From: Pseudomonadaceae bacterium
GTDB lineage: Bacteria; Pseudomonadota; Gammaproteobacteria; Pseudomonadales; Pseudomonadaceae
Direction of reading: 5' to 3'
Assembly (NCBI GenBank): GCA_900766265.1
Contig: CAAFUS010000010.1
Coordinates: 434,001-498,000, forward strand
Length of the DNA stretch: 64,000 nt
Below the pieces are notes generated by a model, which was not told where the DNA came from, searched no databases, and worked only from the letters and a program-made list of their open reading frames with translations. Below, one piece after another: positions 33,425-43,081 of this stretch. The position numbers and the translations under genes are program-made. The first letter of the stretch is position 1. Every line of letters begins with the position of its first letter.

Positions 33425-34792
33425 TCAGGCCACTTCAATGGCGGCCATCAGGCCGGTTTCCATGTGGTCGATGACGTGACAGTGCAGCATCCAGACACCG
33501 GGGTTGTCGGCCACCAGCGCCACCCGGGCCGTCTCGTTCTTGCCGAGCAGAAAGGTGTCGGTGAAATACGGCTCGATCCGGCGCCGATTGGATCCGATTA
33601 CTTTGAAGCTCATGCCGTGCAGGTGGATGGGATGCTGATACTGGCTCAGGTTGCGAAACTCGAGAACGTAATGGCCGTCCTTCCTCAGGCTCGCGATCGG
33701 CCGGTCGGCGCAGGTCTTGTCGTTGATGTCCCAGGCCTTGCCATTGATCTGCCAGAACTGATGCGCCCCTCCCTGCTGGACGTTGCGGGACACTGCGCCT
33801 GACCATTCGAAGTTGAAGCGCAGCGTCTCGGCGCGCTGCAGATCGGGTTCGGCGATCGGATTGGCCGGCAGCGGCGCTGGCCAGTCAACCGGAGCCTCGT
33901 GGCTGCCAACCGAACGGAAGGTGGCCAGGCGCATCGGGCCGTTGCGCAGCGATAGCGGCTGCCCGGCGGGCGGTACCCTGAGCGCAAGATCCAGACGCAT
34001 GCCGGGTCCGAGCCAGTACTCTTTGCCCAATGGGCGAGGCGCGACCGGATTGCCGTCCAACGCATAGATCCGCGCATCGCCTCCTGGCAGGTTGAGCCGG
34101 TAAGTCATGGTGTTGTCGACGTTGATCAGTCGCAGGCGGACCACCTGCCCGGCCGGCAGATCGATATCCGGCAAGTGCCGACCGTTGATGGTCGACAACA
34201 GGCCCAGGGTGCCCACGCGGGCGGCCTCGCGGGCGATGCTGAAGTCGGTGAAGGCGCCCTGCTTGTCCACGTGCCAGTTCTTCAGGCACAGCGTGCGCTC
34301 ATGGCGAAAGCCGCTGCCGTCGCGTTCCTCGACGATCAGCGGGCCCACCAACCCCCGGCCGAGTTGCTCGGCGCTGGTGGTATGGGGGTGATACCAGAAG
34401 CTGCCGGCGTCATGGACCTGGAAGCGATAATCGAAGTGCTCCCCCGGCCGTACCGGCAACTGCGAAACGTAGGGCACCCCGTCCATCTCCAGCGGAAGAC
34501 GAATCCCGTGCCAGTGAATGGTGGTCGGCTCAGGCAGGCGGTTGATGAACCGCACCCGCAGCCAATCACCCTGGCGTGCGCGCAGCTCGAGGCCTGGGGC
34601 CTGCCCGCCGTAGCCCCAGGCCGGGGTGACATGCCCAGGCACCAGCTCGACGTCCAGCGGCGCGGCGATCAGCTCGTAGTCATGGGTCGGGGTCGACTCG
34701 GTGCGGCCCAGCCAGTAGCGCGCGCCGCCGGCGAGCCCGACCACGCCGAGCCCCGCCAGGCCGGCAAGCATCTGTCTACGCGAGAAATTCAT
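33425..34792 (-). CDS. cumA: Multicopper oxidase, CumA-like, Tat-exported
   Basis: 455 residues. A twin-arginine signal (SRRQMLAGLAGLGVVG) is at the N-terminus. Copper motifs: HWHGIRLP, WYHPHTTSAEQ, HPIHLHGMSF and HCHVIDHMETGLM, giving the ten His and the type 1 Cys and Met. It oxidises a substrate with reduction of O2 to water in the periplasm. CumA of P. putida was linked to Mn(II) oxidation; copper tolerance is another option. The sequence start (RYWLG after the signal) and the tadA neighbour support the CumA assignment. Confidence 0.88.
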   Translation of the reverse strand: MNFSRRQMLAGLAGLGVVGLAGGARYWLGRTESTPTHDYELIAAPLDVELVPGHVTPAWGYGGQAPGLELRARQGDWLRVRFINRLPEPTTIHWHGIRLPLEMDGVPYVSQLPVRPGEHFDYRFQVHDAGSFWYHPHTTSAEQLGRGLVGPLIVEERDGSGFRHERTLCLKNWHVDKQGAFTDFSIAREAARVGTLGLLSTINGRHLPDIDLPAGQVVRLRLINVDNTMTYRLNLPGGDARIYALDGNPVAPRPLGKEYWLGPGMRLDLALRVPPAGQPLSLRNGPMRLATFRSVGSHEAPVDWPAPLPANPIAEPDLQRAETLRFNFEWSGAVSRNVQQGGAHQFWQINGKAWDINDKTCADRPIASLRKDGHYVLEFRNLSQYQHPIHLHGMSFKVIGSNRRRIEPYFTDTFLLGKNETARVALVADNPGVWMLHCHVIDHMETGLMAAIEVA

Positions 34793-34977
34793 GGGTCAGC
34801 TCCTGCATGGCTTCACTGCCCCATCAGGCGTGTGCGCCGCCCTCTCTGTCGGAGCGCTGGCCGCAGCGTTTTGAAGCCGGGCATTTTCCCATGTCGCGCC
34901 GGCTTTGTGGAGCGCTGCGGCAAATGGCCCTGCCGCAGGCGCCATCGGGCTCCTTCGGCGTTCAGGTGCGCCCAGGC

Positions 34978-36942
34978 TCAGCGCACCATGTGCAGGTAGT
35001 GGCGATGGCGCTCGTACTGGTCGAGTATGTCGCCGATAACACCGTCGCGGCTCCAGCCCATGATGTCGTAGTCCTGCCCGCCTTCGCGCAGGTACACCTC
35101 GGCGCGGAAGTACTTGCGCTCTTCCTGGTCGGCTTCGGTATCGCGCATCACGAAACTCGGCTGCACGAAGGCACGCGGGCGCACCTCGTAGAGGAAATCC
35201 AGGTGATCGCCATGGGCGACCTCCAGGCTCGCGCGTCCGTCCTCGCCGTCACTCAGACGCACCTCGAACCCCTGCTTGCGCAGCTCCTCGGCGACCGCCT
35301 CGAAGGCGGGCTGGACCACCTCGCCGATAAAGCGGGTGACATGGGCACGGCGCGGCATCATTACCATGCTGCGCAGACGCCGCTGCCAGCCCTCGGCGCT
35401 GCGCCCTTCGGGCCGCGACAGGGCGATGGACTGGTAGCGGATCCCGCGCTTGGTGGCGTCCAGCTTGAGCGCCTTGAACAGCCCCCAGATCGAGATCAGC
35501 AGGATCAGCGAGAATGGCAGCGCACTGGCGATGGTCGCGGTCTGCAGGGCGGTCAGCCCATCGGCGAGCAGCAGCGCGATGGCGACCACCCCCATCAGCG
35601 ACGACCAGAAGATCCGCTGCCAGACCGGCGTATGGCTCTGCCCACCGGAGGCCAGCAGATCGACCACCAGGGCACCGGAGTCGGCGGACGTCACGAAGAA
35701 CACCACCACCATGGCGATGGCGATCATCGAGATGACGCCGCTCAACGGGAACTGGTCGAGAAACGCGAACAGCGCCAGCGCGCTGTCCTGATCCACGGTT
35801 TCGGCGAGGCTCTGCAGCCCCTCGACCAGGATCAGATGCAACGCGGTGTCGCCGAAAACGGTCATCCACAACAGGGTGAATCCGGCAGGCACCAGCAGCA
35901 CGCCGCTGACGAATTCGCGAATGGTGCGACCACGGGAGATCCGCGCGATGAACATGCCCACGAACGGCGACCAGGCGATCCACCAGCCCCAATAGAACAG
36001 CGTCCAGCCACCGATCCAGTCGGTCGGCTCGTAGGCATAGAGATTGAACGTCTTGTTGACGATCTCCGACAGGTAGGCGCCCGTATTCTGCACGTAGGCC
36101 TGCAGCAGGAACACGGTCGGCCCTAGCACCAGCACGAACACCAGGAGGATCAGCGCAAGGATCAGGTTGCCTTCCGACAGCAGGCGGATGCCCTTGTCCA
36201 GGCCGCTCGCCACCGAGATGGTCGCCAGCAGACAGGTCGCGATGATCAGTCCGACCTGTACCGTGACGCTCACCGGCAAGTCGAACAGGTGGTTCAGCCC
36301 GCTGTTGATCTGCGAGACGCCGAGGCCCAGCGAGGTCGCGACGCCCAGTACCGTACCGATGATGGCGAAGATATCCACGGCGTGGCCGATGGGTCCGTGG
36401 ATACGATCACCGATCAGCGGATAGAGCGCCGAGCGCAGCGTCAGCGGTAACCCGTGGCGATAGCTGAAAAAAGCCAGCACCAGCGCCACGATGGCGTAGA
36501 TCGACCAGGCGTGCAGGCCCCAGTGGAAGAAAGTGATCTTCATCGCCTCTCGGGCCGCCGCAACGGTCTCGGGCGTTCCCACAGGCGGCGAGACGAAGTG
36601 CATCACCGGCTCGGCCACGCCGAAGAACATCAGCCCGATCCCCATCCCGGCCGAAAACAGCATGGCGAACCAGGTGTAGTTGCGATAATCCGGCTCGCTG
36701 TGATCCGGGCCGAGCTTGATGTCGCCGTAGCGGCTGACGGCGAGAAATACCACCGAGACCAGGATGATGGCTACCGTGAGGATGTAGAACCAACTGACGT
36801 TGGCGATGATCCATGCCTGGATGACGCCGAAGACGCTCTGGGCGACTTCCGGCGCGATCACAGCGAAAAGCACCAGCGCGAGGATCAATGCGCCCGAGGT
36901 ATAGAAGACCGGTGGATTGATGGTACGAGGCGACGGCGCCAT
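34978..36942 (-). CDS. betT: BCCT-family transporter, BetT-like choline importer
   Basis: 654 residues. Twelve hydrophobic segments occupy about residues 12-500, with the glycine-rich GMGIGLMFFGVAEPVMHF and the family signature FYWGWWIAWSPFVGMFIARISRGRTI. A 150-residue hydrophilic C-terminal tail follows, ending with FRAEVYLREGGQDYDIMGWS, as in the long BetT type where the tail senses osmotic stress. Choline is the most likely substrate, with glycine betaine or carnitine less likely. No bet genes are adjacent. A cluster of hairpins lies upstream toward guaA. Confidence 0.85.
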   Translation of the reverse strand: MAPSPRTINPPVFYTSGALILALVLFAVIAPEVAQSVFGVIQAWIIANVSWFYILTVAIILVSVVFLAVSRYGDIKLGPDHSEPDYRNYTWFAMLFSAGMGIGLMFFGVAEPVMHFVSPPVGTPETVAAAREAMKITFFHWGLHAWSIYAIVALVLAFFSYRHGLPLTLRSALYPLIGDRIHGPIGHAVDIFAIIGTVLGVATSLGLGVSQINSGLNHLFDLPVSVTVQVGLIIATCLLATISVASGLDKGIRLLSEGNLILALILLVFVLVLGPTVFLLQAYVQNTGAYLSEIVNKTFNLYAYEPTDWIGGWTLFYWGWWIAWSPFVGMFIARISRGRTIREFVSGVLLVPAGFTLLWMTVFGDTALHLILVEGLQSLAETVDQDSALALFAFLDQFPLSGVISMIAIAMVVVFFVTSADSGALVVDLLASGGQSHTPVWQRIFWSSLMGVVAIALLLADGLTALQTATIASALPFSLILLISIWGLFKALKLDATKRGIRYQSIALSRPEGRSAEGWQRRLRSMVMMPRRAHVTRFIGEVVQPAFEAVAEELRKQGFEVRLSDGEDGRASLEVAHGDHLDFLYEVRPRAFVQPSFVMRDTEADQEERKYFRAEVYLREGGQDYDIMGWSRDGVIGDILDQYERHRHYLHMVR

Positions 36943-37139
36943 ACGAGAAGGCTCCTTTGCAGAGTTCTAGCGGGGTACGAAACCCTCGGGAGTCTCTAGT
37001 CCGACCGCCTGATGAGCTGAGGATTCAGCCATGGGCGCGATCAGCCAGAGCGTGCAATCCGCGGATGCGGGGGCATCGGGATCAGAGACGCTGGGCAGGT
37101 GCATATGCATGTCCAGCAGGGCTGAGAGGTTCAGCCAAA

Positions 37140-37211
37140 GGCATCGCGGCGGCGATGCCCGAGAGGGCCAGCGGCCCTCAAGCAGGCAGGTCGCACCCAG
37201 GGTGCGACCTG
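37140..37211. repeat. Three consecutive palindromic hairpins between betT and guaA
   Basis: Stems GGCATCGC/GCGATGCC (37140-37159), GAGGGCC/GGCCCTC (37163-37179) and CAGGTCGCAC/GTGCGACCTG (37187-37211) follow each other with gaps of three and seven bases. They begin 14 bases beyond the guaA stop. None has a T tract. REP-like 3'-end protection or Rho-assisted termination is possible. Confidence 0.6.
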
Positions 37212-37224
37212 CTGGGAGTCGGGG

Positions 37225-38805
37225 TCACTCCCACTCGATCGTTGCCGGCGGCTTGCTCGAGACGTCGTAGGTGACGCGCGAAATGCCTTCGATCTCGTTG
37301 ATGATGCGGTTGGAAACCTTTTCCAACAGCTCATACGGCAGGTGCGCCCAGCGTGCGGTCATGAAGTCGATGGTCTCGACCGCACGCAGCGCGACGACCC
37401 AGGCGTAGCGGCGGCCATCGCCCACCACGCCGACGGACTTCACCGGCTGGAACACCACGAACGCCTGGCTGACCTTGTGATACCAGTCGGCCTTTCGCAG
37501 CTCGCTGATGAAGATGTCGTCGGCGCGGCGCAGCAGATCCGCGTACTCCTTCTTCACTTCGCCGAGGATACGTACGCCCAGGCCTGGTCCCGGGAAGGGA
37601 TGGCGGTACACCATGTCGTACGGCAGGCCGAGTTCGAGACCAATCTTGCGCACCTCGTCCTTGAACAGCTCGCGCAGCGGCTCGACCAGCTTGAGGTTCA
37701 TCTCCTCCGGCAGGCCGCCGACGTTGTGGTGCGACTTGATCACGTGGGCCTTGCCGCTCTTGGCACCGGCCGACTCGATGACGTCGGGGTAGATGGTGCC
37801 CTGGGCCAGGTACTTGATGTTGTGCAGCTTGCTCGCCTCGGCATCGAACACGTCGATGAAGGTGCGGCCGATGATCTTGCGCTTCTTCTCCGGGTCCGCC
37901 TCGCCTTCGAGGTTGTTCAGGAACTGGGCTTCGGCATCGGCGCGAATGACCTTCACGCCCATGTTCTCGGCGAACATGGCCATCACCTGGTCGCCCTCGT
38001 GCAGGCGCAGCAGGCCGTTATCGACGAAGACGCAGGTCAGCTGATCGCCGATGGCCTTGTGCAGCAGCGCAGCAACGACCGACGAATCCACACCGCCGGA
38101 AAGCCCCAGCAGCACGTTGTCGGTGCCGACCTGCTCGCGCACCTGGCGCACGGCGTCCTCGACGATGTTGGACGGCGTCCACAACGCTTCGCAGCCGCAG
38201 ATATCGAGAATGAAGCGCGACAGAATGCGTCCGCCCTGACGCGTATGGGTCACTTCGGGGTGGAACTGCACGCCGTAGTAGGCACGCTCGTCGTCGCCCA
38301 TCGCGGCGATCGGGCAACTCGGGGTGCTGGCCAGGATGTGGAAGCCGACCGGAAGGTCTGTGACCTTGTCGCCATGGCTCATCCACACATCGAGACCGAA
38401 CATACCGTCGTCGTCCATGTGGTCTTCGATACCGTCGAACAGACGCGACTTGCCGACCAGATCGACGCGAGCATAGCCGAATTCACGCACATCCGAACCC
38501 TGCACACGGCCGCCGAGCTGCTCGGACATGGTCTGCATGCCGTAGCAGATGCCGAACAGCGGCACTCCGAGATCGAACACCGCCTGGGGCGCCCGCGGGC
38601 TGTTGTCCTCATGGACGGACTCGGGGCCGCCGGCGAGGATGATCCCGCGCGGGTTGAACGCACGGATGTCCTCGTCGCTCATGTCGAACGGATGCAGTTC
38701 GCAATACACACCGATTTCACGCACGCGACGGGCGATCAGCTGGGTGTACTGGGAACCGAAATCCAGAATCAGGATGCGATGAGCGTGAATGTCTTGCTGG
38801 GACAT
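37225..38805 (-). CDS. guaA: GMP synthase (glutamine-hydrolysing)
   Basis: 526 residues. The class I amidotransferase domain (about 10-200) has GICYGMQ with the nucleophile Cys, and VQFHPEVTHT with His and Glu. The ATP-pyrophosphatase P-loop LGLSGGVDSSV follows, and the C-terminal dimerisation domain ends in PATIEWE. It aminates XMP to GMP. It is downstream of guaB in the usual guaBA order, with 118 bases between them filled by 7-base repeats. Confidence 0.98.
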   Translation of the reverse strand: MSQQDIHAHRILILDFGSQYTQLIARRVREIGVYCELHPFDMSDEDIRAFNPRGIILAGGPESVHEDNSPRAPQAVFDLGVPLFGICYGMQTMSEQLGGRVQGSDVREFGYARVDLVGKSRLFDGIEDHMDDDGMFGLDVWMSHGDKVTDLPVGFHILASTPSCPIAAMGDDERAYYGVQFHPEVTHTRQGGRILSRFILDICGCEALWTPSNIVEDAVRQVREQVGTDNVLLGLSGGVDSSVVAALLHKAIGDQLTCVFVDNGLLRLHEGDQVMAMFAENMGVKVIRADAEAQFLNNLEGEADPEKKRKIIGRTFIDVFDAEASKLHNIKYLAQGTIYPDVIESAGAKSGKAHVIKSHHNVGGLPEEMNLKLVEPLRELFKDEVRKIGLELGLPYDMVYRHPFPGPGLGVRILGEVKKEYADLLRRADDIFISELRKADWYHKVSQAFVVFQPVKSVGVVGDGRRYAWVVALRAVETIDFMTARWAHLPYELLEKVSNRIINEIEGISRVTYDVSSKPPATIEWE

Positions 38806-38824
38806 GGAGCTTTCCTTCGGAAAG

Positions 38825-38903
38825 AGCTTGAAGCTGAAAGCCAGAAGCTGGAAGCAGAAAGCCCGAAGTCTCGACTCCAGGCTTCCAGCTTCCAGCTTCC
38901 AGC
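38825..38903. repeat. 7-nt-periodic inverted repeat in the guaB-guaA gap
   Basis: Left arm: six head-to-tail 7-base units of form AGCNNNA (AGCTTGA, AGCTGAA, AGCCAGA, AGCTGGA, AGCAGAA, AGCCCGA; 38825-38866). Right arm: TCCAGGC then three exact TTCCAGC units (38876-38903), which are complementary to the left units. The arms can pair in several registers to form a long stem. It occupies most of the intergenic space of an operon. Confidence 0.75.
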
Positions 38904-38923
38904 CGCTATTGGCTTAGGCCAGA

Positions 38924-40393
38924 TCAACCGACCCGGTAGTTCGGCGCTTCCTTGGTGATCTGCACGTCGTGCACGTGGGACTCGGCCATGCCGGCGCCAG
39001 TGATGCGGACGAACTGCGGACGGGTGCGCATGTCGTCGATAGTGGCGCTGCCGGTGTAGCCCATGGAGGCGCGCAGGCCGCCCATCAGCTGGTGAATGAT
39101 CGCCGACAGTGCGCCCTTGTACGGCACGCGACCTTCGATGCCCTCGGGGACCAGCTTCTCGGCACCGGCGGAAGAATCCTGGAAATAGCGGTCGGAGGAG
39201 CCCTGTGCCTGGGACATCGCGCCGAGCGAGCCCATGCCGCGGTAGGCCTTGTAAGAGCGCCCCTGGAACAGCTCGACCTCGCCCGGTGCCTCTTCGGTAC
39301 CGGCGAACATGGAGCCCATCATCACCGCGTTGGCGCCCGCCACGATAGCCTTGGACAGGTCGCCGGAGAAGCGGATGCCGCCGTCGGCGATCATCGGGAC
39401 ACCGGTACCTTCCAGCGCCGCGGAGACGTTGGCGATGGCGGAGATCTGCGGAACGCCGACACCCGCGACGATGCGGGTGGTGCAGATGGAGCCCGGGCCG
39501 ATGCCGACTTTGACCGCGTCGGCGCCGGCCTTAACCAGGTCCAGCGCTGCTTCGGCCGTGGCGATGTTGCCGCCGATGACCTGCACCTGGGGGAAGTTTT
39601 CCTTTACCCAGCGAACACGGTCGATGACGCCTTTGGAGTGGCCATGGGCGGTGTCGACGACGATCACGTCAACGCCCGCTGCGGCCAGGGCGGCAACGCG
39701 ATCTTCGGTATCGGCACCGGTACCGACCGCGGCGCCGACACGCAGCCGGCCCTGCTCGTCCTTCGACGCCAGCGGATAGGTCTTGGCTTTTTCGATGTCG
39801 CGGAAGGTGACCAGCCCGCGCAGGTGGAAGTTGCTGTCCACCACCAACATCTTCTCGATGCGGTGCTCGTAGAGCTTGGCCTTGATCTGCTCGAGCCCGG
39901 TGCCCTCCTCGACGGTGACCAGCTCTTCGCGAGGCGTCATGATCGCCGCGACGGAATCGCCGGCGTTCGGTGTGAAGCGAAGGTCGCGGCCGGTGACGAT
40001 ACCGACCAGCTCCTTGCCGGACACCACTGGGAAACCGGAGAAGCCCAGCTCATGTGCCTTGCGCAGCAGTTCGCTGATCTTGGTTTCGGGGGTCACGGTG
40101 ACCGGGTCATGAACGATGGCCGTTTCGTGGCGCTTGACCTTGCGCACCTCGGCGGCCTGCTGCTCGACGTTCATGTTCTTGTGGATGATGCCGATGCCGC
40201 CTTCCTGGGCCATGGCGATAGCCAGGCGCGCTTCGGTGACGGTGTCCATCGCTGCGGAGACCAGCGGAATGTTGAGCTCGATGCCGCGGGTCAGGCGGGT
40301 CTTGAGGCTGACATCCTTCGGCAGGACCTCGGAATATCCCGGGATCAGGAGAACGTCGTCAAAAGTCAGGGCTTCTTGGCTGATACGCAGCAT
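38924..40393 (-). CDS. guaB: Inosine-5'-monophosphate dehydrogenase
   Basis: 489 residues from the ATG at 40393, preceded by GGGAG; upstream open frame is not used. The TIM barrel is interrupted by two CBS domains (about 95-205). The catalytic loop GPGSICTTRIVAGVG contains the Cys that attacks IMP, and the flap GMGSLGAM precedes it in space. It converts IMP to XMP with NAD. It is divergent from xseA, as in other gammaproteobacteria. Confidence 0.98.
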   Translation of the reverse strand: MLRISQEALTFDDVLLIPGYSEVLPKDVSLKTRLTRGIELNIPLVSAAMDTVTEARLAIAMAQEGGIGIIHKNMNVEQQAAEVRKVKRHETAIVHDPVTVTPETKISELLRKAHELGFSGFPVVSGKELVGIVTGRDLRFTPNAGDSVAAIMTPREELVTVEEGTGLEQIKAKLYEHRIEKMLVVDSNFHLRGLVTFRDIEKAKTYPLASKDEQGRLRVGAAVGTGADTEDRVAALAAAGVDVIVVDTAHGHSKGVIDRVRWVKENFPQVQVIGGNIATAEAALDLVKAGADAVKVGIGPGSICTTRIVAGVGVPQISAIANVSAALEGTGVPMIADGGIRFSGDLSKAIVAGANAVMMGSMFAGTEEAPGEVELFQGRSYKAYRGMGSLGAMSQAQGSSDRYFQDSSAGAEKLVPEGIEGRVPYKGALSAIIHQLMGGLRASMGYTGSATIDDMRTRPQFVRITGAGMAESHVHDVQITKEAPNYRVG

Positions 40394-40617
40394 GGCGGGG
40401 GCTCCCAGGCGGGAAAAAGGAAGCGCGGCATTATACCGAGCAGGGCCCTCGGCCTCAAATGCAGTTTTCCCGACCGCGCGAACGAAGCCCCTGCAGGGCG
40501 CCCGACGGCGCCAGGCTTCATCGCCGGAACACCGGCCGAGAGGCTGTGACCGCCTGAACGGCAAACTTCTCTGGCCGATACACCCTGAGGGCGCTGCCCG
40601 CGGCCTGTGGTTTCCCT

Positions 40618-40632
40618 TATTATGCGCCCATG
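40618..40632 (+). promoter_or_regulatory. Putative -10 element immediately before xseA, possible leaderless start
   Basis: TATTAT (40618-40623) lies six bases before the xseA ATG at 40630, which would place the transcription start on or next to the A of the start codon. No Shine-Dalgarno sequence is present in the preceding 25 bases. A recognisable -35 is lacking. Confidence 0.4.
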
Positions 40633-42006
40633 CTCAACGATCCCTTCCAGCGCCTGAATCTCGACCGCGAGGTCCTCACCGTCAGTCAACTGAACGGGCG
40701 CGCCCGCATGCTGCTCGAGGACGTGTTCGCCCAGGTCTGGGTCGAGGGCGAGCTGTCCAACCTGGCCAAGCCGGCATCGGGTCACGTCTATTTCACCCTC
40801 AAGGATGGCCAGGCGCAGGTTCGCTGCGCACTGTTCCGCCAGAACGCCTTGCGGGTGCGCCAGGCCCTGCGCGACGGGCTCGCGGTGCGGGTACGCGGCA
40901 AGGTCTCGCTGTTTGAAGGCCGCGGCGACTATCAGCTGATCCTCGACAGCGTCGAGCCGGCCGGCGATGGCGCGCTGCGCCTGGCGTTCGAAGCACTCAA
41001 GACCAAGCTCGCCGCCGAGGGGCTGTTCGCCAGCGAGCGCAAGGTGCCCCTGCCCGCGCACCCGCAGCGCATCGGCATCGTCAGCTCGCCCTCCGGCGCG
41101 GTGATACGCGACATCATCTCGGTGTTTCGCCGAAGAGCACCCCAGGTCGCGCTCACCCTCATTCCGACCGCGGTGCAGGGTCGCGAGGCCACGGCGCAGA
41201 TAGTCCGCGCCCTGACTCTGGCTGATGCGCAGGGTTTCGACGCGCTGATCCTCGCCCGTGGTGGCGGATCGCTGGAGGACCTCTGGTGCTTCAATGAGGA
41301 AGCGGTCGCGCGCGCGGTCGACGCCTGCGTTACCCCGATCGTCAGCGCCGTCGGCCACGAGACCGATGTATCCATCGCCGATTTCGTTGCCGACGTGCGT
41401 GCCCCCACGCCTTCGGCCGCCGCTGAACTGCTCGCGCCGCACAGCGCCGACCTGCGTCAGCGCCTGGATGGTCTGCGTCAGCGCCTGGTGCTGCGCATGC
41501 GTGATCGCCTGCAACGCGAAGCCGCCTGCCTGGAAAGCCTGACGCGACGCCTGCGCCACCCCGGCGAACGCCTGCTCCAGCAGTCCCAGCGCGTCGACGA
41601 CCTGGAGCAGCGCCTGGCCCGCGCCATCGATCGCCGGCTGTGCGTCGGGCATGAGCGGCTCGCACGTCTGGAGACTCGGCTGGCGGCCCAGCATCCGGGC
41701 CGTACGCTGCACCTGCTGCGCCAGCACCTGGACCATCTGGCCAACCGCCTGCCACGCGCGATGAACGACTCGCTCAAGAGCCGCCGCCAGCACCTCGCTG
41801 GTCTGGGCCAGACGCTCAACGTGGTCAGCCCGCTAGCCACACTCGGGCGCGGCTACAGCATCCTGCTCGATGAGCAGGGCCACGCGATCCGCTGCGCGAG
41901 CCAGACCCGACCCGGACAGCGGCTGCAGGCCAGGCTCGGAGAAGGCCGACTTCAGGTGCGCGTTGAAGACAACCACTTGGAACCGGTCACGCTGCCTCTG
42001 CTCTGA
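40630..42006 (+). CDS. xseA: Exodeoxyribonuclease VII large subunit
   Basis: 458 residues. The N-terminal OB-fold (EVLTVSQLNGRARMLLEDVF, LSNLAKPASGHVYFTLKD) is followed by the catalytic domain with RIGIVSSPSGAVIRDI, ARGGGSLEDLWCFN and GHETDVSIADFVADVRAPTPSAAAE, then a long coiled-coil region (about 285-400). With XseB it degrades single-stranded DNA from both ends. xseB is not here. It has no Shine-Dalgarno sequence, see the -10 element at its start. Confidence 0.97.
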   Translation: MLNDPFQRLNLDREVLTVSQLNGRARMLLEDVFAQVWVEGELSNLAKPASGHVYFTLKDGQAQVRCALFRQNALRVRQALRDGLAVRVRGKVSLFEGRGDYQLILDSVEPAGDGALRLAFEALKTKLAAEGLFASERKVPLPAHPQRIGIVSSPSGAVIRDIISVFRRRAPQVALTLIPTAVQGREATAQIVRALTLADAQGFDALILARGGGSLEDLWCFNEEAVARAVDACVTPIVSAVGHETDVSIADFVADVRAPTPSAAAELLAPHSADLRQRLDGLRQRLVLRMRDRLQREAACLESLTRRLRHPGERLLQQSQRVDDLEQRLARAIDRRLCVGHERLARLETRLAAQHPGRTLHLLRQHLDHLANRLPRAMNDSLKSRRQHLAGLGQTLNVVSPLATLGRGYSILLDEQGHAIRCASQTRPGQRLQARLGEGRLQVRVEDNHLEPVTLPLL

Positions 42007-42104
42007 ACGAGCGAGGCCAGTAGCGGACCACACTGCGACGCAGTGTTCTTCCCCGTCGGGGCCGATTGCGCGAGGATAGCCGCTCACCCATTGCGGATGA
42101 TCCC

Positions 42105-42932
42105 ATGCTGCGCGCCCTCGCCCTCTCGCTTGCCCTGCTCCTCGCCCCGCCCGCCCATGCCGAGGGCTTCATCACCCGCCTGTTGAACAAGCCGTTCCCC
42201 GGTGGCGTTGCGGTGATCGGTGTCGGTGACGCCGAGAGCAGCGCACCGTCGGTCTATTACGACGGGCGTCCGGTGCTGGTGGTCAAGGAAGAAGGCAAAC
42301 GCTGGATCGCCATCGTCGGCCTGCCGCTCAAGGCCAAGCCGGGCGAACACTTCATCGACACCCCGGAGGGCCGCAAGGCGTTCCAGGTCGGCAGTCGCGA
42401 CTATCACGAGCAACACATCACCCTCAAGGACCAGCGCAAGGTCACGCCGAACCCGGACGACCTCAAGCGCATCGAGCGGGAGATGGACGAGCAGACCCGC
42501 GCCTATCGCCAGTACAGCAAGACGCAGCCGAGCAACCTGCTGTTCGACAAGCCGGTGAACGGCCCCCTGACCAGTCCGTTCGGCCTGCGCCGGTTCTTCA
42601 ACGGCGAAGAGCGCAACCCTCACTCCGGCCTGGATTTCGCGGCAAGGACCGGTACGCCGATCAAGGCGCCCGCCAACGGCAAAGTGATTCTGGTGGGCGA
42701 CTACTTCTTCAACGGCAAGACCGTGTTTCTCGACCATGGGCAGGGGCTGATCAGCATGTTCTGCCACCTCTCGGCGATCGACGTGAAGGTCGGCGACCGC
42801 GTCGCGCGTGGCGGCGTGGTCGGCAAGGTCGGCGCCACCGGACGCGCCACCGGCCCGCACCTGCACTGGAACGTCAGCCTCAACGACGCGCGAGTCGACC
42901 CGTCGATATTCATCGGCAAGTTCGAGCGCTAA
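42105..42932 (+). CDS. Secreted M23-family (LytM) peptidoglycan endopeptidase
   Basis: 275 residues from the ATG at 42105, giving a clear Sec signal peptide (cleavage near AHA at residue 19); the longer frame would spoil it. An N-terminal domain (20-145) of Pseudomonas type precedes the M23 domain with H173-x3-D177 (zinc ligands) and H252-L-H254-W. All catalytic residues are present, so it should be an active endopeptidase of peptidoglycan crosslinks in the periplasm. It follows xseA, 98 bases away on the same strand, the order seen in other Pseudomonas. Confidence 0.9.
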   Translation: MLRALALSLALLLAPPAHAEGFITRLLNKPFPGGVAVIGVGDAESSAPSVYYDGRPVLVVKEEGKRWIAIVGLPLKAKPGEHFIDTPEGRKAFQVGSRDYHEQHITLKDQRKVTPNPDDLKRIEREMDEQTRAYRQYSKTQPSNLLFDKPVNGPLTSPFGLRRFFNGEERNPHSGLDFAARTGTPIKAPANGKVILVGDYFFNGKTVFLDHGQGLISMFCHLSAIDVKVGDRVARGGVVGKVGATGRATGPHLHWNVSLNDARVDPSIFIGKFER

Positions 42933-43081
42933 TCGGCATGACGGCGTAGCCCGCCCCACCGGCGCCCGAGCCGCGCGCCGGCGCTCGCCTTTGAAAGGAT
43001 GAAAGCGCACCTCTACCATGGGCGCCCAATCTGGCCGGCCCGTCAGTTCACCTCGTACGCAGCCGGTGGCCCTCGACCGAC

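Noticed and set aside
38825..38903. Possible CRISPR-like array
   Set aside because: Units are 7 bases long and contiguous, with no spacers and no cas genes in the window.
37342..38958. Plus-strand open frame of about 538 codons opposite guaA
   Set aside because: guaA on the other strand is certain and the product here lacks any family feature; its end runs into the heptad repeat.
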